Shown piece after piece: positions 41,931 to 51,059 of a DNA stretch of 64,000 bases; the first letter of the stretch is position 1; each line of letters opens with the position of its first letter. The stretch spans positions 1-64,000 of the forward strand of contig NZ_WKJL01000001.1 in the NCBI RefSeq assembly GCF_009674565.1. Direction: 5' to 3'. Both the position numbers and the translations under genes were made by a program. The stretch is from Duganella aquatilis. GTDB taxonomy: Bacteria; Pseudomonadota; Gammaproteobacteria; Burkholderiales; Burkholderiaceae_D. The notes below the pieces were generated by a model. It saw only the letters and a program-made list of their open reading frames with translations. It did no database searches and was not told where the DNA came from.

Positions 41931-42452
41931 ATAGCTACTGACAAGTCGCATCGCATCAATGGCGAAATCACTGCCCCTGAAATGCGTTTAAGTGGGGTCG
42001 ATAACGAGCCGCTCGGTATCGTGACTTTGGCCGAAGCCTTCCGCCTGGCGGAAGAGGCAAACGTCGACCTGGTCGAGATCGCGCCAACCGCGGTCCCGCC
42101 GGTCTGCCGTTTGATGGACTACGGCAAATTCAAGTATTCGGAGCAGAAAAAGGCTCACGAAGCGAAATTGAAGCAGAAAATCATCGCCGTGAAGGAAGTC
42201 AAATTCCGTCCGGGCACCGATGATGGCGACTACAATATCAAGCTGCGTAACCTGATCAAGTTCCTGGAAGACGGTGACAAGACCAAAATCACCCTGCGCT
42301 TCCGTGGCCGCGAGATGGCGCACCAGGATATTGGTTTCCGTATGCTGGAACGCCTGAAAGCCGATCTGGAGCCGCATGGCCAGGTCGAGCAGTTCCCGAA
42401 AATGGAAGGCCGCCAGATGATCATGGTCCTGGCACCGAAGAAAAAGAAGTAA
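41931..42452 (+). CDS. infC: Translation initiation factor IF-3 (AUA start)
   Basis: A 173-residue IF-3. The protein begins (I/M)[19 protein letters not shown], matching the conserved IF-3 N-terminus, and ends with [11 protein letters not shown]. The only in-frame ATG (41982) would remove 17 conserved residues. The codon at the expected start is ATA (41931–41933), with AAAAGGA ending 7 bases before it. In E. coli infC starts at AUU and IF-3 represses its own rare start codon; the same control is inferred here. It lies 38 bases after thrS. Confidence 0.93.
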   Translation: MATDKSHRINGEITAPEMRLSGVDNEPLGIVTLAEAFRLAEEANVDLVEIAPTAVPPVCRLMDYGKFKYSEQKKAHEAKLKQKIIAVKEVKFRPGTDDGDYNIKLRNLIKFLEDGDKTKITLRFRGREMAHQDIGFRMLERLKADLEPHGQVEQFPKMEGRQMIMVLAPKKKK

Positions 42453-42471
42453 GCTTGCTGTCATGGCAGGG

Positions 42472-42500
42472 AAAAAAAGGGCACGGGTAGTGCCCTTTTT
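42472..42500 (+). terminator. Rho-independent terminator/attenuator after infC
   Basis: AAAAAGGGCAC pairs with GTGCCCTTTTT, ending in T. It stands between infC and rpmI, so the ribosomal protein genes may be uncoupled from infC or reached by partial read-through. Confidence 0.8.
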
Positions 42501-42648
42501 CATTTTCTAGGCTATAATTGTCGGCTGTAGTAAATGTAGTGGACTCGCATCCGCTGCACAAACAAGTGAGAGCAGGCATCTAAGAGCGACGTAGTGTTGC
42601 CACCTGTAATCCTGTTTAATAGGAGCTGTCCGAGAGGGCAGAATATCT
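42501..42648 (+). promoter_or_regulatory. Leader region of rpmI-rplT
   Basis: About 150 bases after the terminator contain a perfect TATAAT (42513–42518) with no good -35 box, and a long untranslated leader. An AGGAG at 42621 is followed by a hairpin (CTGTCC-GAGA-GGGCAG) and then the ATG at 42649. L20 represses this operon in enterics by binding its leader; a similar device is possible here but the fold was not computed. Confidence 0.35.
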
Positions 42649-42846
42649 ATGCCAAAAATGAAAACCAAGAGCTCCGCGAAAAAACGTTTTCGCGTGCGTC
42701 CAGGTGGTACCGTTAAATCGGGTATGGCTTTCAAACGCCACATCCTGACCAAGAAGACGACGAAGAACAAGCGTCAACTGCGCGGCACCCGTAACATCAA
42801 TGCGTCCGACGTCCAGCGCGTCTACGCGATGATGCCATCCGCTTAA
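42649..42846 (+). CDS. rpmI: 50S ribosomal protein L35
   Basis: A 65-residue, highly basic protein beginning [20 protein letters not shown], the standard L35 start. The order infC-rpmI-rplT is conserved in bacteria. GAGGG lies 10 bases before the ATG, and a hairpin overlaps this region. Confidence 0.97.
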   Translation: MPKMKTKSSAKKRFRVRPGGTVKSGMAFKRHILTKKTTKNKRQLRGTRNINASDVQRVYAMMPSA

Positions 42847-42871
42847 TCTCACACTCATTTAAGGAGCTAAT

Positions 42872-43231
42872 ATGCCTCGAGTAAAACGTGGGGTTACTGC
42901 GCGTGCCCGTCATAAAAAAGTACTGAATCTTGCCAAAGGCTACCGCGGTCGTCGTAGCAAGGTATACCGTATTGCCAAGCAAGCAGTAATGCGCGCTGGC
43001 CAGTACGCATACCGCGACCGTCGTAACAAGAAGCGCGTCTTCCGCCGCCTGTGGATCGCTCGTATCAACGCTGCTTCCCGTGAGCATGGCGTTACCTACA
43101 GCGTGTTCATGAACGGTCTGAAGAAAGCTGCAATCGAACTGGACCGTAAAGTCCTGGCCGATATGGCAGTGATGGACAAACCAGCGTTCGCTGCGATTGT
43201 TAACGTCGTTAAAGCTAAAATCGCTGCTTAA
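42872..43231 (+). CDS. rplT: 50S ribosomal protein L20
   Basis: A 119-residue protein, [20 protein letters not shown] onward, with the long basic N-terminal helix of L20 and the C-terminal globular domain ([16 protein letters not shown] end). L20 is essential for early 50S assembly and is the usual autogenous repressor of the operon. It follows rpmI by 25 bases with AAGGAG before the ATG, and is followed by a terminator. Confidence 0.98.
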   Translation: MPRVKRGVTARARHKKVLNLAKGYRGRRSKVYRIAKQAVMRAGQYAYRDRRNKKRVFRRLWIARINAASREHGVTYSVFMNGLKKAAIELDRKVLADMAVMDKPAFAAIVNVVKAKIAA

Positions 43232-43257
43232 TTTCAAGCGCTGATTTACGCAAGAGA

Positions 43258-43291
43258 ACGGGGCAAGGGTCATACCTGTGCCCCGTTTTTT
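43258..43291 (+). terminator. Rho-independent terminator after rplT
   Basis: ACGGGGCA pairs with TGCCCCGT around a 13-base loop and is followed by six T, 27 bases after rplT and 22 bases before pheS. In enterics a pheST attenuator lies in this position; no Phe-rich leader peptide is evident here. Confidence 0.9.
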
Positions 43292-43313
43292 GATTCAAGG
43301 ATAAGAAAAACGC

Positions 43314-44333
43314 ATGGACTCCCTGGAACAACTCGTCGCCTCAGCAGTGCAGGATTTCGACGCGGCCAAAGATGATGCCGCCGCACTGGAAAACGCCAAA
43401 GCCAAATACCTGGGCAAGACCGGCCAGATTACCGAATTGATGAAGGGCCTGGGCAAGCTCGATCCTGACGCCAAGAAGGCGCAGGGCGCGCTGATCAACG
43501 CAGCCAAGCAGCAGATCGAAGCCGCGCTGACCGCGCGCCGTGATGCGCTGGCCGAAGCCCAGCTGCAAGCCCGTTTGAATGCCGAGGCGATCGACGTCTC
43601 GCTGCCAGGCCGCGGCCGCGCCGGCGGCGGCATCCACCCGGTGATGCGCACCTGGGAGCGGGTGGAAGAGATCTTCCGCTCGATCGGTTTCGATGTGGCC
43701 GACGGCCCCGAAATCGAAAACGACTGGACCAACTTCACGGCGCTGAACAGCCCGGAAAACCATCCTGCGCGCTCGATGCAGGACACCTTCTACATCGAAG
43801 GCAACGACAGCGAAGGCAAGCCGCTGCTGCTGCGCACGCACACCTCGCCGATGCAGGTGCGCTACGCCCGCAGCCACACGCCGCCGATCAAGGTGATCGC
43901 GCCGGGCCGCACCTACCGCGTCGACAGCGACGCCACGCACTCGCCGATGTTCCACCAGGTCGAAGGCCTGTGGATCGCCGAGAACATCAGCTTTGCCGAC
44001 CTGAAGGGCGTGTACCTGAACTTCGTCAAGGCCTTCTTCGAGACCGACGACCTGCAGGTGCGTTTCCGTCCGTCGTATTTCCCGTTTACCGAACCGTCGG
44101 CCGAGATCGACATCGCGTTTGGTTCCGGTCCCTTGAAGGGCCGCTGGCTGGAAGTGTCCGGCTCGGGCCAGGTGCACCCGTCGGTGGTGCGCAATTTCGG
44201 CCTGGACCCTGAGAAGTACATCGGTTTCGCGTTCGGCTCCGGCCTGGAGCGCCTGACCATGCTGCGTTACGGGATCAACGACCTGCGCCTGTTCTACGAA
44301 GGCGACCTGCGTTTCCTGAAGCAGTTCAACTAA
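43314..44333 (+). CDS. pheS: Phenylalanyl-tRNA synthetase alpha subunit
   Basis: A 339-residue catalytic subunit. The N-terminal coiled coil (about 1–85) contacts tRNA; class II motifs follow: motif 2 in [20 protein letters not shown] and motif 3 in [33 protein letters not shown] is the phenylalanine-binding region. It pairs with PheT as an alpha2-beta2 enzyme; pheT starts 39 bases downstream. Length is typical. Confidence 0.98.
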   Translation: MDSLEQLVASAVQDFDAAKDDAAALENAKAKYLGKTGQITELMKGLGKLDPDAKKAQGALINAAKQQIEAALTARRDALAEAQLQARLNAEAIDVSLPGRGRAGGGIHPVMRTWERVEEIFRSIGFDVADGPEIENDWTNFTALNSPENHPARSMQDTFYIEGNDSEGKPLLLRTHTSPMQVRYARSHTPPIKVIAPGRTYRVDSDATHSPMFHQVEGLWIAENISFADLKGVYLNFVKAFFETDDLQVRFRPSYFPFTEPSAEIDIAFGSGPLKGRWLEVSGSGQVHPSVVRNFGLDPEKYIGFAFGSGLERLTMLRYGINDLRLFYEGDLRFLKQFN

Positions 44334-44372
44334 TCCGGCCCTCGACCCAGATCACAAGAAAGTTCAACGAAT

Positions 44373-46799
44373 ATGCAATTCTCCGAAAACTGGCTCCGTA
44401 CCATGGTCGATCCGAAGATGACTTCGGACGAACTGGCCCATCTGTTGACGATGTCCGGCCTGGAAGTGGAAGAAGTGGAACCTGTCGCGCCGCCGTTCTC
44501 CAACGTGGTCGTCGGCCACGTACGCGAGATGGCCAAGCACCCGAACGCCGACCGCCTGAACGTCTGCCAGGTCGACGTCGGCACCGGCACCCTGCTGAAC
44601 ATCGTCTGCGGCGCGCCGAACGTGCGCCCGGGCCTGAAAGTCGTGTGCGCCATGGCCGGCGCCGTGCTGCCGCCTGGCGCCGACGGCAAGCCGTTTGAAA
44701 TCAAGGTGGGCCAGCTGCGCGGCGTCGAGTCGCAAGGCATGCTGTGCTCGGCCAAGGAACTGAAGCTGTCGGAAGAGGGCAGCGGCCTGCTGGAACTGCC
44801 GGACGACGCGCCGATCGGCCAGAACTTCCGCGACTACTACGCGCTGAACGACCTGAAGTTCACCATCAAGCTGACCCCGAACAAGGCGGACTGCCTGTCG
44901 GTGCTGGGCGTGGCGCGCGAAGTGTCGGCGCTGACCGGCGTGGCGCTGACCGTGCCGGCCTACCGCGCGGTGGCCGTCAACAGCGACGAAAAGCTGCCGG
45001 TGAAAATCTCGGCGCCGGACCTGTGCGGCCGTTTCTCGGGCCGCGTGATCCGCAACCTGAACGCCAAGGCGGCCACCCCGGACTGGATGAAGCAGCGCCT
45101 GGAGCGCAGCGGCCAGCGCTCGGTGTCGGCGCTGGTGGACATCTCCAATTACGTGATGCTGGAGCTGGGCCGTCCGACCCACGTGTTCGACCTGAACAAG
45201 ATAAACGGCGGCCTCGACGTGCGCTGGGGCCGCAAGGGCGAATCGCTGAAACTGCTGAACGGCAGCACCGTGGCGGTCGACGAATGGGTGGGCGTGATCG
45301 CCGACGACCAGGAAATCGAATCGCTGGCCGGCATCATGGGCGGCGACGCCACCGCGGTCTCTCTGGAAACCGAAAACATCTACCTGGAAGCCGCATTCTG
45401 GTGGCCGAACGCCATCCAGGGCCGGGCCCGCAAGTACAACTTCTCGACCGATGCGGCGCACCGCTTCGAGCGCGGCGTCGACTACGCCACCACCGTCGAG
45501 CACATCGAGCGCATCACCTCGTTGCTGATCGAAATCTGCGGCACCGCCACCACCCAGGTGGGCCCGGTGGACGACCAGATCGTCAACCTGCCGCAGCGCC
45601 AGCCGGTCAAGCTGCGCACCGCGCGCGCGCAGAAGGTCATCGGCGTGGCGCTGGACGACCAGGTCATCGCCGACATCTTCACCCGCCTGGCGCTGCCGTT
45701 CACGCTGGAAGACGGCGTGTTCTCGGTGACCTCGCCGTCGTACCGCTTCGACATCGAAATCGAGGAAGACCTGATCGAGGAAGTGGCGCGCGTCTACGGC
45801 TTCGAGAACATCCCGACCGTGGCGCCGGTGGCTGCCAACACCATGATCATCGCGCCGGAAAACACCCGCTCGCTGTTCGCGGTGCGCCACCAGCTGGCCG
45901 ACCTGGGTTACCAGGAAGTGGTCAACATGAGCTTCGTGGAAGCCCAGTGGGAGCAGGACTTCGGCGGCAACAGCAATCCGATCAAGCTGCAGAACCCGAT
46001 CGCCAGCCAGCTGAGCGTGATGCGTTCGACGCTGATCGGCAGCCTGGTCGCCAACGTGCGCTACAACCTGAACCGCAAGACCAACCGCGTGCGCGCGTTT
46101 GAAATCGGCGCCATCTACCAGCGCGACGCCAGCGTGGCCGACGGTCCGCTGACCGTGGGCGGCTACCACCAGCCGAAACGCGTGGCCGGCATCGCCTACG
46201 GCGGCGTGGCGGACGAGCAGTGGGGCCAGGACAATCGCGCGGTCGACTTCTTCGACGTCAAGGCCGACCTGGAGCACCTGTTCGCGCCGCTGTCGCTGCG
46301 TTTCGTCAAGGCGGAACACCCGGCGCTGCACCCGGGCCGCTCGGCGCATGTGTTGCTGGATGGCAAAGTCATCGGCTTCATCGGCGAGCTGCACCCGCGC
46401 TGGCTGCAAAAATACGAGCTGCCGCATGCCCCTGTGGTATTCGAGGTTGAGGCGATTGCCTTGCAGCAACGACCTGTGCCAAAATATGATGAGATTTCCA
46501 AGTTCCCAGGCGCCACCCGCGACCTGGCCGTGGTAGTCAAGCAAGATGTGCCGGCGCAGGATTTGTTGGATGCATTTAATGCTGCCGTGCAACAGAGTCC
46601 ACAGGGCAAGATTTTGCAAGCCATTGTTTTGTTTGATGAATATCGTGGCAAAGGTTTGGAAGCCGACGAAAAATCACTTGCTTTCCGCTTTAGCTTGCAA
46701 GATACTCAAAACACGCTGCAAGACGACGTGGTGGAGGCTATCATGGCCGCTGCCGGCGACGCCGCCAAGCAAAAACACGGCGCGCGCCTGCGTTCGTAA
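44373..46799 (+). CDS. pheT: Phenylalanyl-tRNA synthetase beta subunit
   Basis: An 808-residue subunit. Domains visible: N-terminal start [20 protein letters not shown], the EMAP/OB-type tRNA-binding domain (about 40–150), B3/B4 with the editing site ([12 protein letters not shown] region), B5, and the C-terminal FDX-ACB domain beginning [17 protein letters not shown] (about 708 onward). It carries tRNA binding and editing for the PheST enzyme. A hairpin follows the stop. Confidence 0.98.
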   Translation: MQFSENWLRTMVDPKMTSDELAHLLTMSGLEVEEVEPVAPPFSNVVVGHVREMAKHPNADRLNVCQVDVGTGTLLNIVCGAPNVRPGLKVVCAMAGAVLPPGADGKPFEIKVGQLRGVESQGMLCSAKELKLSEEGSGLLELPDDAPIGQNFRDYYALNDLKFTIKLTPNKADCLSVLGVAREVSALTGVALTVPAYRAVAVNSDEKLPVKISAPDLCGRFSGRVIRNLNAKAATPDWMKQRLERSGQRSVSALVDISNYVMLELGRPTHVFDLNKINGGLDVRWGRKGESLKLLNGSTVAVDEWVGVIADDQEIESLAGIMGGDATAVSLETENIYLEAAFWWPNAIQGRARKYNFSTDAAHRFERGVDYATTVEHIERITSLLIEICGTATTQVGPVDDQIVNLPQRQPVKLRTARAQKVIGVALDDQVIADIFTRLALPFTLEDGVFSVTSPSYRFDIEIEEDLIEEVARVYGFENIPTVAPVAANTMIIAPENTRSLFAVRHQLADLGYQEVVNMSFVEAQWEQDFGGNSNPIKLQNPIASQLSVMRSTLIGSLVANVRYNLNRKTNRVRAFEIGAIYQRDASVADGPLTVGGYHQPKRVAGIAYGGVADEQWGQDNRAVDFFDVKADLEHLFAPLSLRFVKAEHPALHPGRSAHVLLDGKVIGFIGELHPRWLQKYELPHAPVVFEVEAIALQQRPVPKYDEISKFPGATRDLAVVVKQDVPAQDLLDAFNAAVQQSPQGKILQAIVLFDEYRGKGLEADEKSLAFRFSLQDTQNTLQDDVVEAIMAAAGDAAKQKHGARLRS

Positions 46800-46822
46800 G
46801 CGTTGTATTTTTGACCAATCGG

Positions 46823-46844
46823 GAGTCCGGCTTGTGCCGGACTC
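46823..46844 (+). terminator. Hairpin after pheT, weak terminator
   Basis: GAGTCCGGC and GCCGGACTC form a perfect 9-bp stem with a TTGT loop, 24 bases after the pheT stop. The following AGTCATTTCTAT is only moderately T-rich, so read-through into ihfA is likely. Confidence 0.55.
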
Positions 46845-46916
46845 AGTCATTTCTATATAAGGCAGGGCTGGAAAATTAATAACAACGACGTTGATTCCGC
46901 CGTACTCCAATCCGCA

Positions 46917-47288
46917 TTGGCTGCCGATTTACATCGCGCCATGCAGGTTGCCAAGGTGCGCCAGGATGCGGAAAAGGATTTGCCCACGCTGACCAAGGCG
47001 GAACTGGCCGAACTGCTGTTCGAACAGGTCGGCCTGAACAAGCGCGAGGCCAAGGACATGGTGGAGACCTTCTTTGACGAGATTCGCAACGCGCTGGAGC
47101 GCGGTGAAGCGGTCAAGCTGTCCGGTTTCGGCAACTTCCAGCTGCGCGACAAGCCGCAGCGGCCTGGCCGCAATCCGAAAACCGGCGAGGAAATCCCGAT
47201 CACGGCGCGCCGCGTCGTGACTTTCCACGCCAGCCAGAAACTCAAGGGCATGGTCGAAGAGAGCAATCCGATGGCGCGCGCCGCCTGA
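46917..47288 (+). CDS. ihfA: Integration host factor alpha subunit
   Basis: A DNA-bending protein; the core from [20 protein letters not shown] to [18 protein letters not shown] end is typical IHF-alpha, including the intercalating Pro loop ([14 protein letters not shown]). The start is uncertain. A TTG at 46917 and an ATG at 46941 have no Shine-Dalgarno; the frame is open upstream to 46815 and an ATT at 46875 would give an N-terminus starting [17 protein letters not shown]. All choices give an N-terminal extension relative to E. coli IhfA. merR follows after 17 bases. Confidence 0.93.
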   Translation: MAADLHRAMQVAKVRQDAEKDLPTLTKAELAELLFEQVGLNKREAKDMVETFFDEIRNALERGEAVKLSGFGNFQLRDKPQRPGRNPKTGEEIPITARRVVTFHASQKLKGMVEESNPMARAA

Positions 47289-47305
47289 ACGGGAGCTGAG
47301 TTGCA

Positions 47306-47722
47306 ATGAACGATCGTCTCGCCAAGTCCGAACTGGTCGTCCTGCCGCCGATCCCGGCCAAGCGCTACTTCACCATCGGTGAAGTCAGCGAGCTGTGCGG
47401 CGTGAAGCCGCACGTGCTGCGCTACTGGGAGCAGGAATTTACCCAGCTCAAGCCGGTCAAGCGCCGCGGCAACCGCCGCTATTACCAGCACCACGAGGTG
47501 CTGCTGATACGCCGCATCCGCGAGCTGTTGTATGAACAGGGTTTCACGATCAGCGGCGCGCGCAATAAACTCGATAGCCGCGCTTCCGACAGCGCGGCCA
47601 CGGAGTATGATGCGGGAGCGGCTGTCAACGGCGTGCATCCGTCAGCCGTTGTTCCGCCGTTGGACCGCGACTTGATCCGCAGCGAGTTGCTGGCGGTTCT
47701 CAGCTTGCTTAAGGAAGGCTGA
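47306..47722 (+). CDS. MerR-family transcriptional regulator
   Basis: A 138-residue protein with an N-terminal MerR winged helix (YFTIGEVSELCGVKPHVLRY, about 21–40, then WEQEFTQLKPVKRRGNRRYY) and a short C-terminal tail lacking metal-binding Cys residues. This MerR type regularly follows ihfA in Beta- and Gammaproteobacteria; its role is not established. In many relatives a tRNA-Pro gene comes next, but none is found here. Confidence 0.92.
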   Translation: MNDRLAKSELVVLPPIPAKRYFTIGEVSELCGVKPHVLRYWEQEFTQLKPVKRRGNRRYYQHHEVLLIRRIRELLYEQGFTISGARNKLDSRASDSAATEYDAGAAVNGVHPSAVVPPLDRDLIRSELLAVLSLLKEG

Positions 47723-47760
47723 AGACCCCGCGCACCGCAGGCGCAAGGCGCGGCAGGCAG

Positions 47761-47788
47761 TTGATTACTGCTATACTTTCAATATTAT
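47761..47788 (+). promoter_or_regulatory. Candidate promoter of the response regulator gene
   Basis: TTGATT (47761–47766), 16 bases, TATTAT (47783–47788) in an AT-rich stretch, about 70 bases before the ATG at 47861. A small ATCAGC/GCTGAT hairpin follows. Matches are fair but not confirmed. Confidence 0.4.
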
Positions 47789-47860
47789 TCTAATATCAGC
47801 TGACGCTGATGCACGGTGGCGGATAGTCCGGACCAGAACCGGACACGACGAGAGGAAACA

Positions 47861-48493
47861 ATGATACGCGTTGCCATTTGTGACGACCATCAAATTGTAA
47901 GAGCAGGCTTTAAACAGATTTTTTCATCGTCGGATGATTTCGACGTGGTGGCGGAAGCCGGTACCGGCCGCGAAGCGCTGGATATCGCCCGCCGCGAAAT
48001 TTGCGATGTGCTGTTGCTCGATATTGCCATGCCTGATCAGAGCGGTATCGACACCTTGCGCACCATCCGCCAGGGCCAGCCAGATCTGCCGGTGCTGATC
48101 CTGTCCGGCTATCCGGCGCAGCAGTACGCGCTCAACCTGTTCAAGATGGGCGCCAACGGCTACCTGAACAAGGAGTGCGAGGCGGACGAGCTGATCACCG
48201 CGGTGCGCACCGTCTACCAGGGCCGCCGCTACGTCAGTTCGCAGGTGGGCGAGCTGCTGGCGCAGAGCTTCGACCGCGACCCGAACACGGCGCTGCACAC
48301 CGAGCTGTCGGACCGTGAGTTCCAGGTATTCCTGCGCCTGGCGCGCGGCGCCACCGTGTCCGACATCGGCGTGGCGCTGTCGTTGAGCATTAAAACTGTC
48401 AGCACCTACCGCACCCGCATCATGGAAAAAATGGGCATGCAGTCCAACTCGGACCTGACCTACTACGCCATGAAGAATAATCTTTTAGATTAG
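47861..48493 (+). CDS. NarL/FixJ-family response regulator
   Basis: A 210-residue regulator. The receiver domain has the acidic pair DD near residue 8, the phospho-acceptor Asp in VLLLDIAMPDQSG (about 54) and Lys in NGYLNKECEADEL. A LuxR-type HTH (ELSDREFQVFLRLARGATVS…KTVSTYRTRIMEKM) follows. The ATG at 47861 has AGAGGAAA just upstream and gives a standard receiver start. It precedes a HisKA_3 sensor kinase gene by 110 bases; the two are a probable cognate pair. Confidence 0.95.
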   Translation: MIRVAICDDHQIVRAGFKQIFSSSDDFDVVAEAGTGREALDIARREICDVLLLDIAMPDQSGIDTLRTIRQGQPDLPVLILSGYPAQQYALNLFKMGANGYLNKECEADELITAVRTVYQGRRYVSSQVGELLAQSFDRDPNTALHTELSDREFQVFLRLARGATVSDIGVALSLSIKTVSTYRTRIMEKMGMQSNSDLTYYAMKNNLLD

Positions 48494-48603
48494 CAATATG
48501 TGCGCACTGTTGGAGTGCGCACAGACACATCAATTTTTCTTCCAGTCTATAATTGGAGAGCATGGCGTATCTGCGCCGTGCCCCAATTTAGTGAAGGAAA
48601 CGG

Positions 48604-50166
48604 ATGTATTTCACCGTCGAAACGGCGCCGCATCACCGCATGCCGCTGTACAAGACCATCTTGTGCGTGACGTGCGCATTGCTGCTGATCGTCAACGGTT
48701 TCAGCCTGTTCCATAATTTGCAAGCCCTGCGCGGTGCGCAAGTCCTGCTGAGTCAGACTGCGCGCGTCGCCGACCGCCTGCAATACCTGAACGTGCTGGT
48801 GCTGGATGCCGAGAGCAGCATGCGCAGCTATTTCCTGTCCGGCCGCGATTCCTACCTGGGGCCGACGCGCACCGCGCTGGCCGACAGCGAAGCGGAATTC
48901 CGCGAGCTGGAAAAACTGCTGGCCGATAATCCCTCGCAACTGAAGAACCTGACCCAGCTGCACACGCTGGTGCGCCGCCGCCTGAGCATCATGAGCCAGG
49001 CAATCGACGTCTACCGCGACGGCGGCCTGCAGGAAATCGTCAATATCGCCAAGCTCAGCGACGACCGCGCCAGCATGGACGAGATCCGCCTGCAGGTGGT
49101 GATCATGGAGCAGGAGCAGAACGAAACGCTGACCACGCGCAGCGCCATGTTCTACAAGGAATACCAGAAGGCGGTATGGCTGGGCGTCAGCATCAATGCG
49201 CTGGCGATCCTGGTGCTGGTGATGTTCTACCAGCTGGTGCGGCGCAGCTTTGCGCACCGCGCGGCGGTCGAACACGCGCTGCAAAGCGCCAACGAAAACC
49301 TGGAATCGACGGTGCAGCAGCGCACCGAGCAGTTGTCGGTGCTGTCGCGCCACCTGATCAGCATCAGCGAGGAGGAGAAGGCCCGCTTGTCGCGCGAGCT
49401 GCACGACGAACTGGGCGCCAACCTGACTTCGATCAGCATGGACATTTCCGCCGTCACCCAGCAGTTGCGCAACACGCACCCGGAATTGGCCGAGCAGCTC
49501 AAGCGCGCCCGCGCCACGCTGGTGGAAACCGTGGAGATGAAGCGCCGCATCGTCGAGAATCTGCGCCCGAGCCTGCTGGACAACCTGGGCCTGTGCGCGG
49601 CCATCGAAAGCTATTGCGAGGAATTCAGCCGTCTGGCGCAGGTGCGCTGCGACTGCAATGTGGCGGCCGACATGGAGGGGTTGACGCGCGATTCAGGCGA
49701 CCTGTCGATCGCGCTATTCCGCATCGTGCAGGAATCGCTGACCAACATCCGCAAATACGCCAAGGCCAGCCGTGTCACGGTGACCTTGAACCGCAGCGGC
49801 GAAGGGCTGATGCTGCGGATTATCGACGACGGCGTCGGCATCGCCTCCGACACCATCATCAAGCCGATGTCGCACGGCCTGCTGGGCATGCGCGAACGCG
49901 CCTTGCTGCTGGGCGGGAATCTGAACATCCGCCGCGGCCGCAATGAAACGGGCACCTGTATTGAGGTGTCGATACCGCTGCGTCAGCAGGGAGCTGAATC
50001 GGCGCCGCCGGTCCACGTGCCGACGCCGATGCCCACGCTGCCGCCGGCCATCACCGACGTGCTTAACAGCGTGCTACATCCAATCGCAGACGATCAAACT
50101 CCGTCTTCGCCACCTTATAGCACTCACCCGCATACGCCTCCAAGCCTGAGCGATCAAGCACGGTGA
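48604..50166 (+). CDS. CHASE3-type sensor histidine kinase (NarX/DegS class)
   Basis: A 520-residue membrane kinase. Membrane helices at about 15–37 and 193–213 flank a helical periplasmic CHASE3-like domain (NVLVLDAESSMRSYFLSGRD). The dimerisation box LSRELHDELGANLTSISMD carries the phosphorylated His (about 263), and the ATPase domain ends with DDGVG and GLLGMRERALLLGG. A Pro/Ser/Thr-rich tail of about 55 residues is added after the kinase core; the last 104 bases overlap the convergent Crp/Fnr gene. Its likely partner is the regulator just upstream. Confidence 0.94.
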   Translation: MYFTVETAPHHRMPLYKTILCVTCALLLIVNGFSLFHNLQALRGAQVLLSQTARVADRLQYLNVLVLDAESSMRSYFLSGRDSYLGPTRTALADSEAEFRELEKLLADNPSQLKNLTQLHTLVRRRLSIMSQAIDVYRDGGLQEIVNIAKLSDDRASMDEIRLQVVIMEQEQNETLTTRSAMFYKEYQKAVWLGVSINALAILVLVMFYQLVRRSFAHRAAVEHALQSANENLESTVQQRTEQLSVLSRHLISISEEEKARLSRELHDELGANLTSISMDISAVTQQLRNTHPELAEQLKRARATLVETVEMKRRIVENLRPSLLDNLGLCAAIESYCEEFSRLAQVRCDCNVAADMEGLTRDSGDLSIALFRIVQESLTNIRKYAKASRVTVTLNRSGEGLMLRIIDDGVGIASDTIIKPMSHGLLGMRERALLLGGNLNIRRGRNETGTCIEVSIPLRQQGAESAPPVHVPTPMPTLPPAITDVLNSVLHPIADDQTPSSPPYSTHPHTPPSLSDQAR

Positions 50167-50866
50167 TGTTGCCGCGGCGGTAGGTGATCAGGCCTTCGTC
50201 CTGCAGCTTGCCGGCGGCGGCGGTGATGCTTTCGCGGCGCACGCCGAGCATGATGGAAATCATTTCCTGCGTGACCTTCAGCGAGTTCGATGGCGAACGG
50301 TCCAGGCGGTCCAGCAGCCAGCGGCACAGCTTTTGTTCGATCGAGCTGTGGCGGCCGCCGACGGCGTTCTGCGCCATCTGCGCGAACAGCGCGGTGTTGT
50401 AGCGCATCAGCAGGGCCGGCAGGGCGCCACCCCTGGCGAAGGCGGCGCGCAGGTGCTCGGTCTTCATGCGGTAGCCGTAGCCGGCCGCCTGCACCACGGC
50501 GCTGCACATGGCGCGCTCGCCTTCGAACAGCGACACGCCGGCCACGCCTTCATGGCCGATCACGGCGATCTCGGTGGTGGCGCCGTCTTCCATGACGTAC
50601 AGCAGCGAGATGATGGCGGTGGTCGGGAAGTGGACGTATTCCATGGCGTTGCCGAATTCGAAGACTTCCTTGCCGAACGGCAGCTGCACCATTTCCAGAT
50701 GCTCGAACAGGGATTCCAGCACCTCGCGCGGCAACGCTGCCAGCAGTTCGTTCTGCTGGGCGCCGGTGTAGGTGACCGCAGGCCGGGACGCAACCTTGAT
50801 CGCTTTGGCGGCGACCGGCAAGGCGCGGGCCGGCTTGGTGGTGGCGTTGACTTGGGTGTTGTTCAT
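50063..50866 (-). CDS. Crp/Fnr-family transcriptional regulator
   Basis: A 267-residue regulator. The cyclic-nucleotide-binding-like domain (about 50–170; PTTAIISLLYVMEDGATTEI) lacks the Fnr N-terminal Cys cluster. The C-terminal Crp helix-turn-helix includes VTQEMISIMLGVRRESITAA and GLITYRRGNITVLD. The ATG at 50866 has GAGGA upstream and is preferred to one four codons earlier. Its C-terminal coding region overlaps the 3' end of the histidine kinase gene by 104 bases in convergent orientation. Confidence 0.92.
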   Translation of the reverse strand: MNNTQVNATTKPARALPVAAKAIKVASRPAVTYTGAQQNELLAALPREVLESLFEHLEMVQLPFGKEVFEFGNAMEYVHFPTTAIISLLYVMEDGATTEIAVIGHEGVAGVSLFEGERAMCSAVVQAAGYGYRMKTEHLRAAFARGGALPALLMRYNTALFAQMAQNAVGGRHSSIEQKLCRWLLDRLDRSPSNSLKVTQEMISIMLGVRRESITAAAGKLQDEGLITYRRGNITVLDRSGLEAYAGECYKVAKTEFDRLRLDVARC

Positions 50867-51059
50867 GGTGATCCTCACAAGCTAGTTACGTGTTGGTGTA
50901 ACTTTATGAGGATTGTTAATTGGCGAACATAAGAGCAGGGGACGCACAAATGTAGGCATAGGACATGCAGGGTTGTAGTCCTGCTCCTACAGAGGCTACT
51001 GTCTTTCTGAGATGGGCAGCGGCATAATGGCACACATCCCAAACAGGTGGCGCACGAAT

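Noticed and set aside
47723..47860. A tRNA-Pro gene expected after ihfA-merR
   Set aside because: No cloverleaf or CCA-ended tRNA is present; only a promoter-like sequence and a small hairpin.
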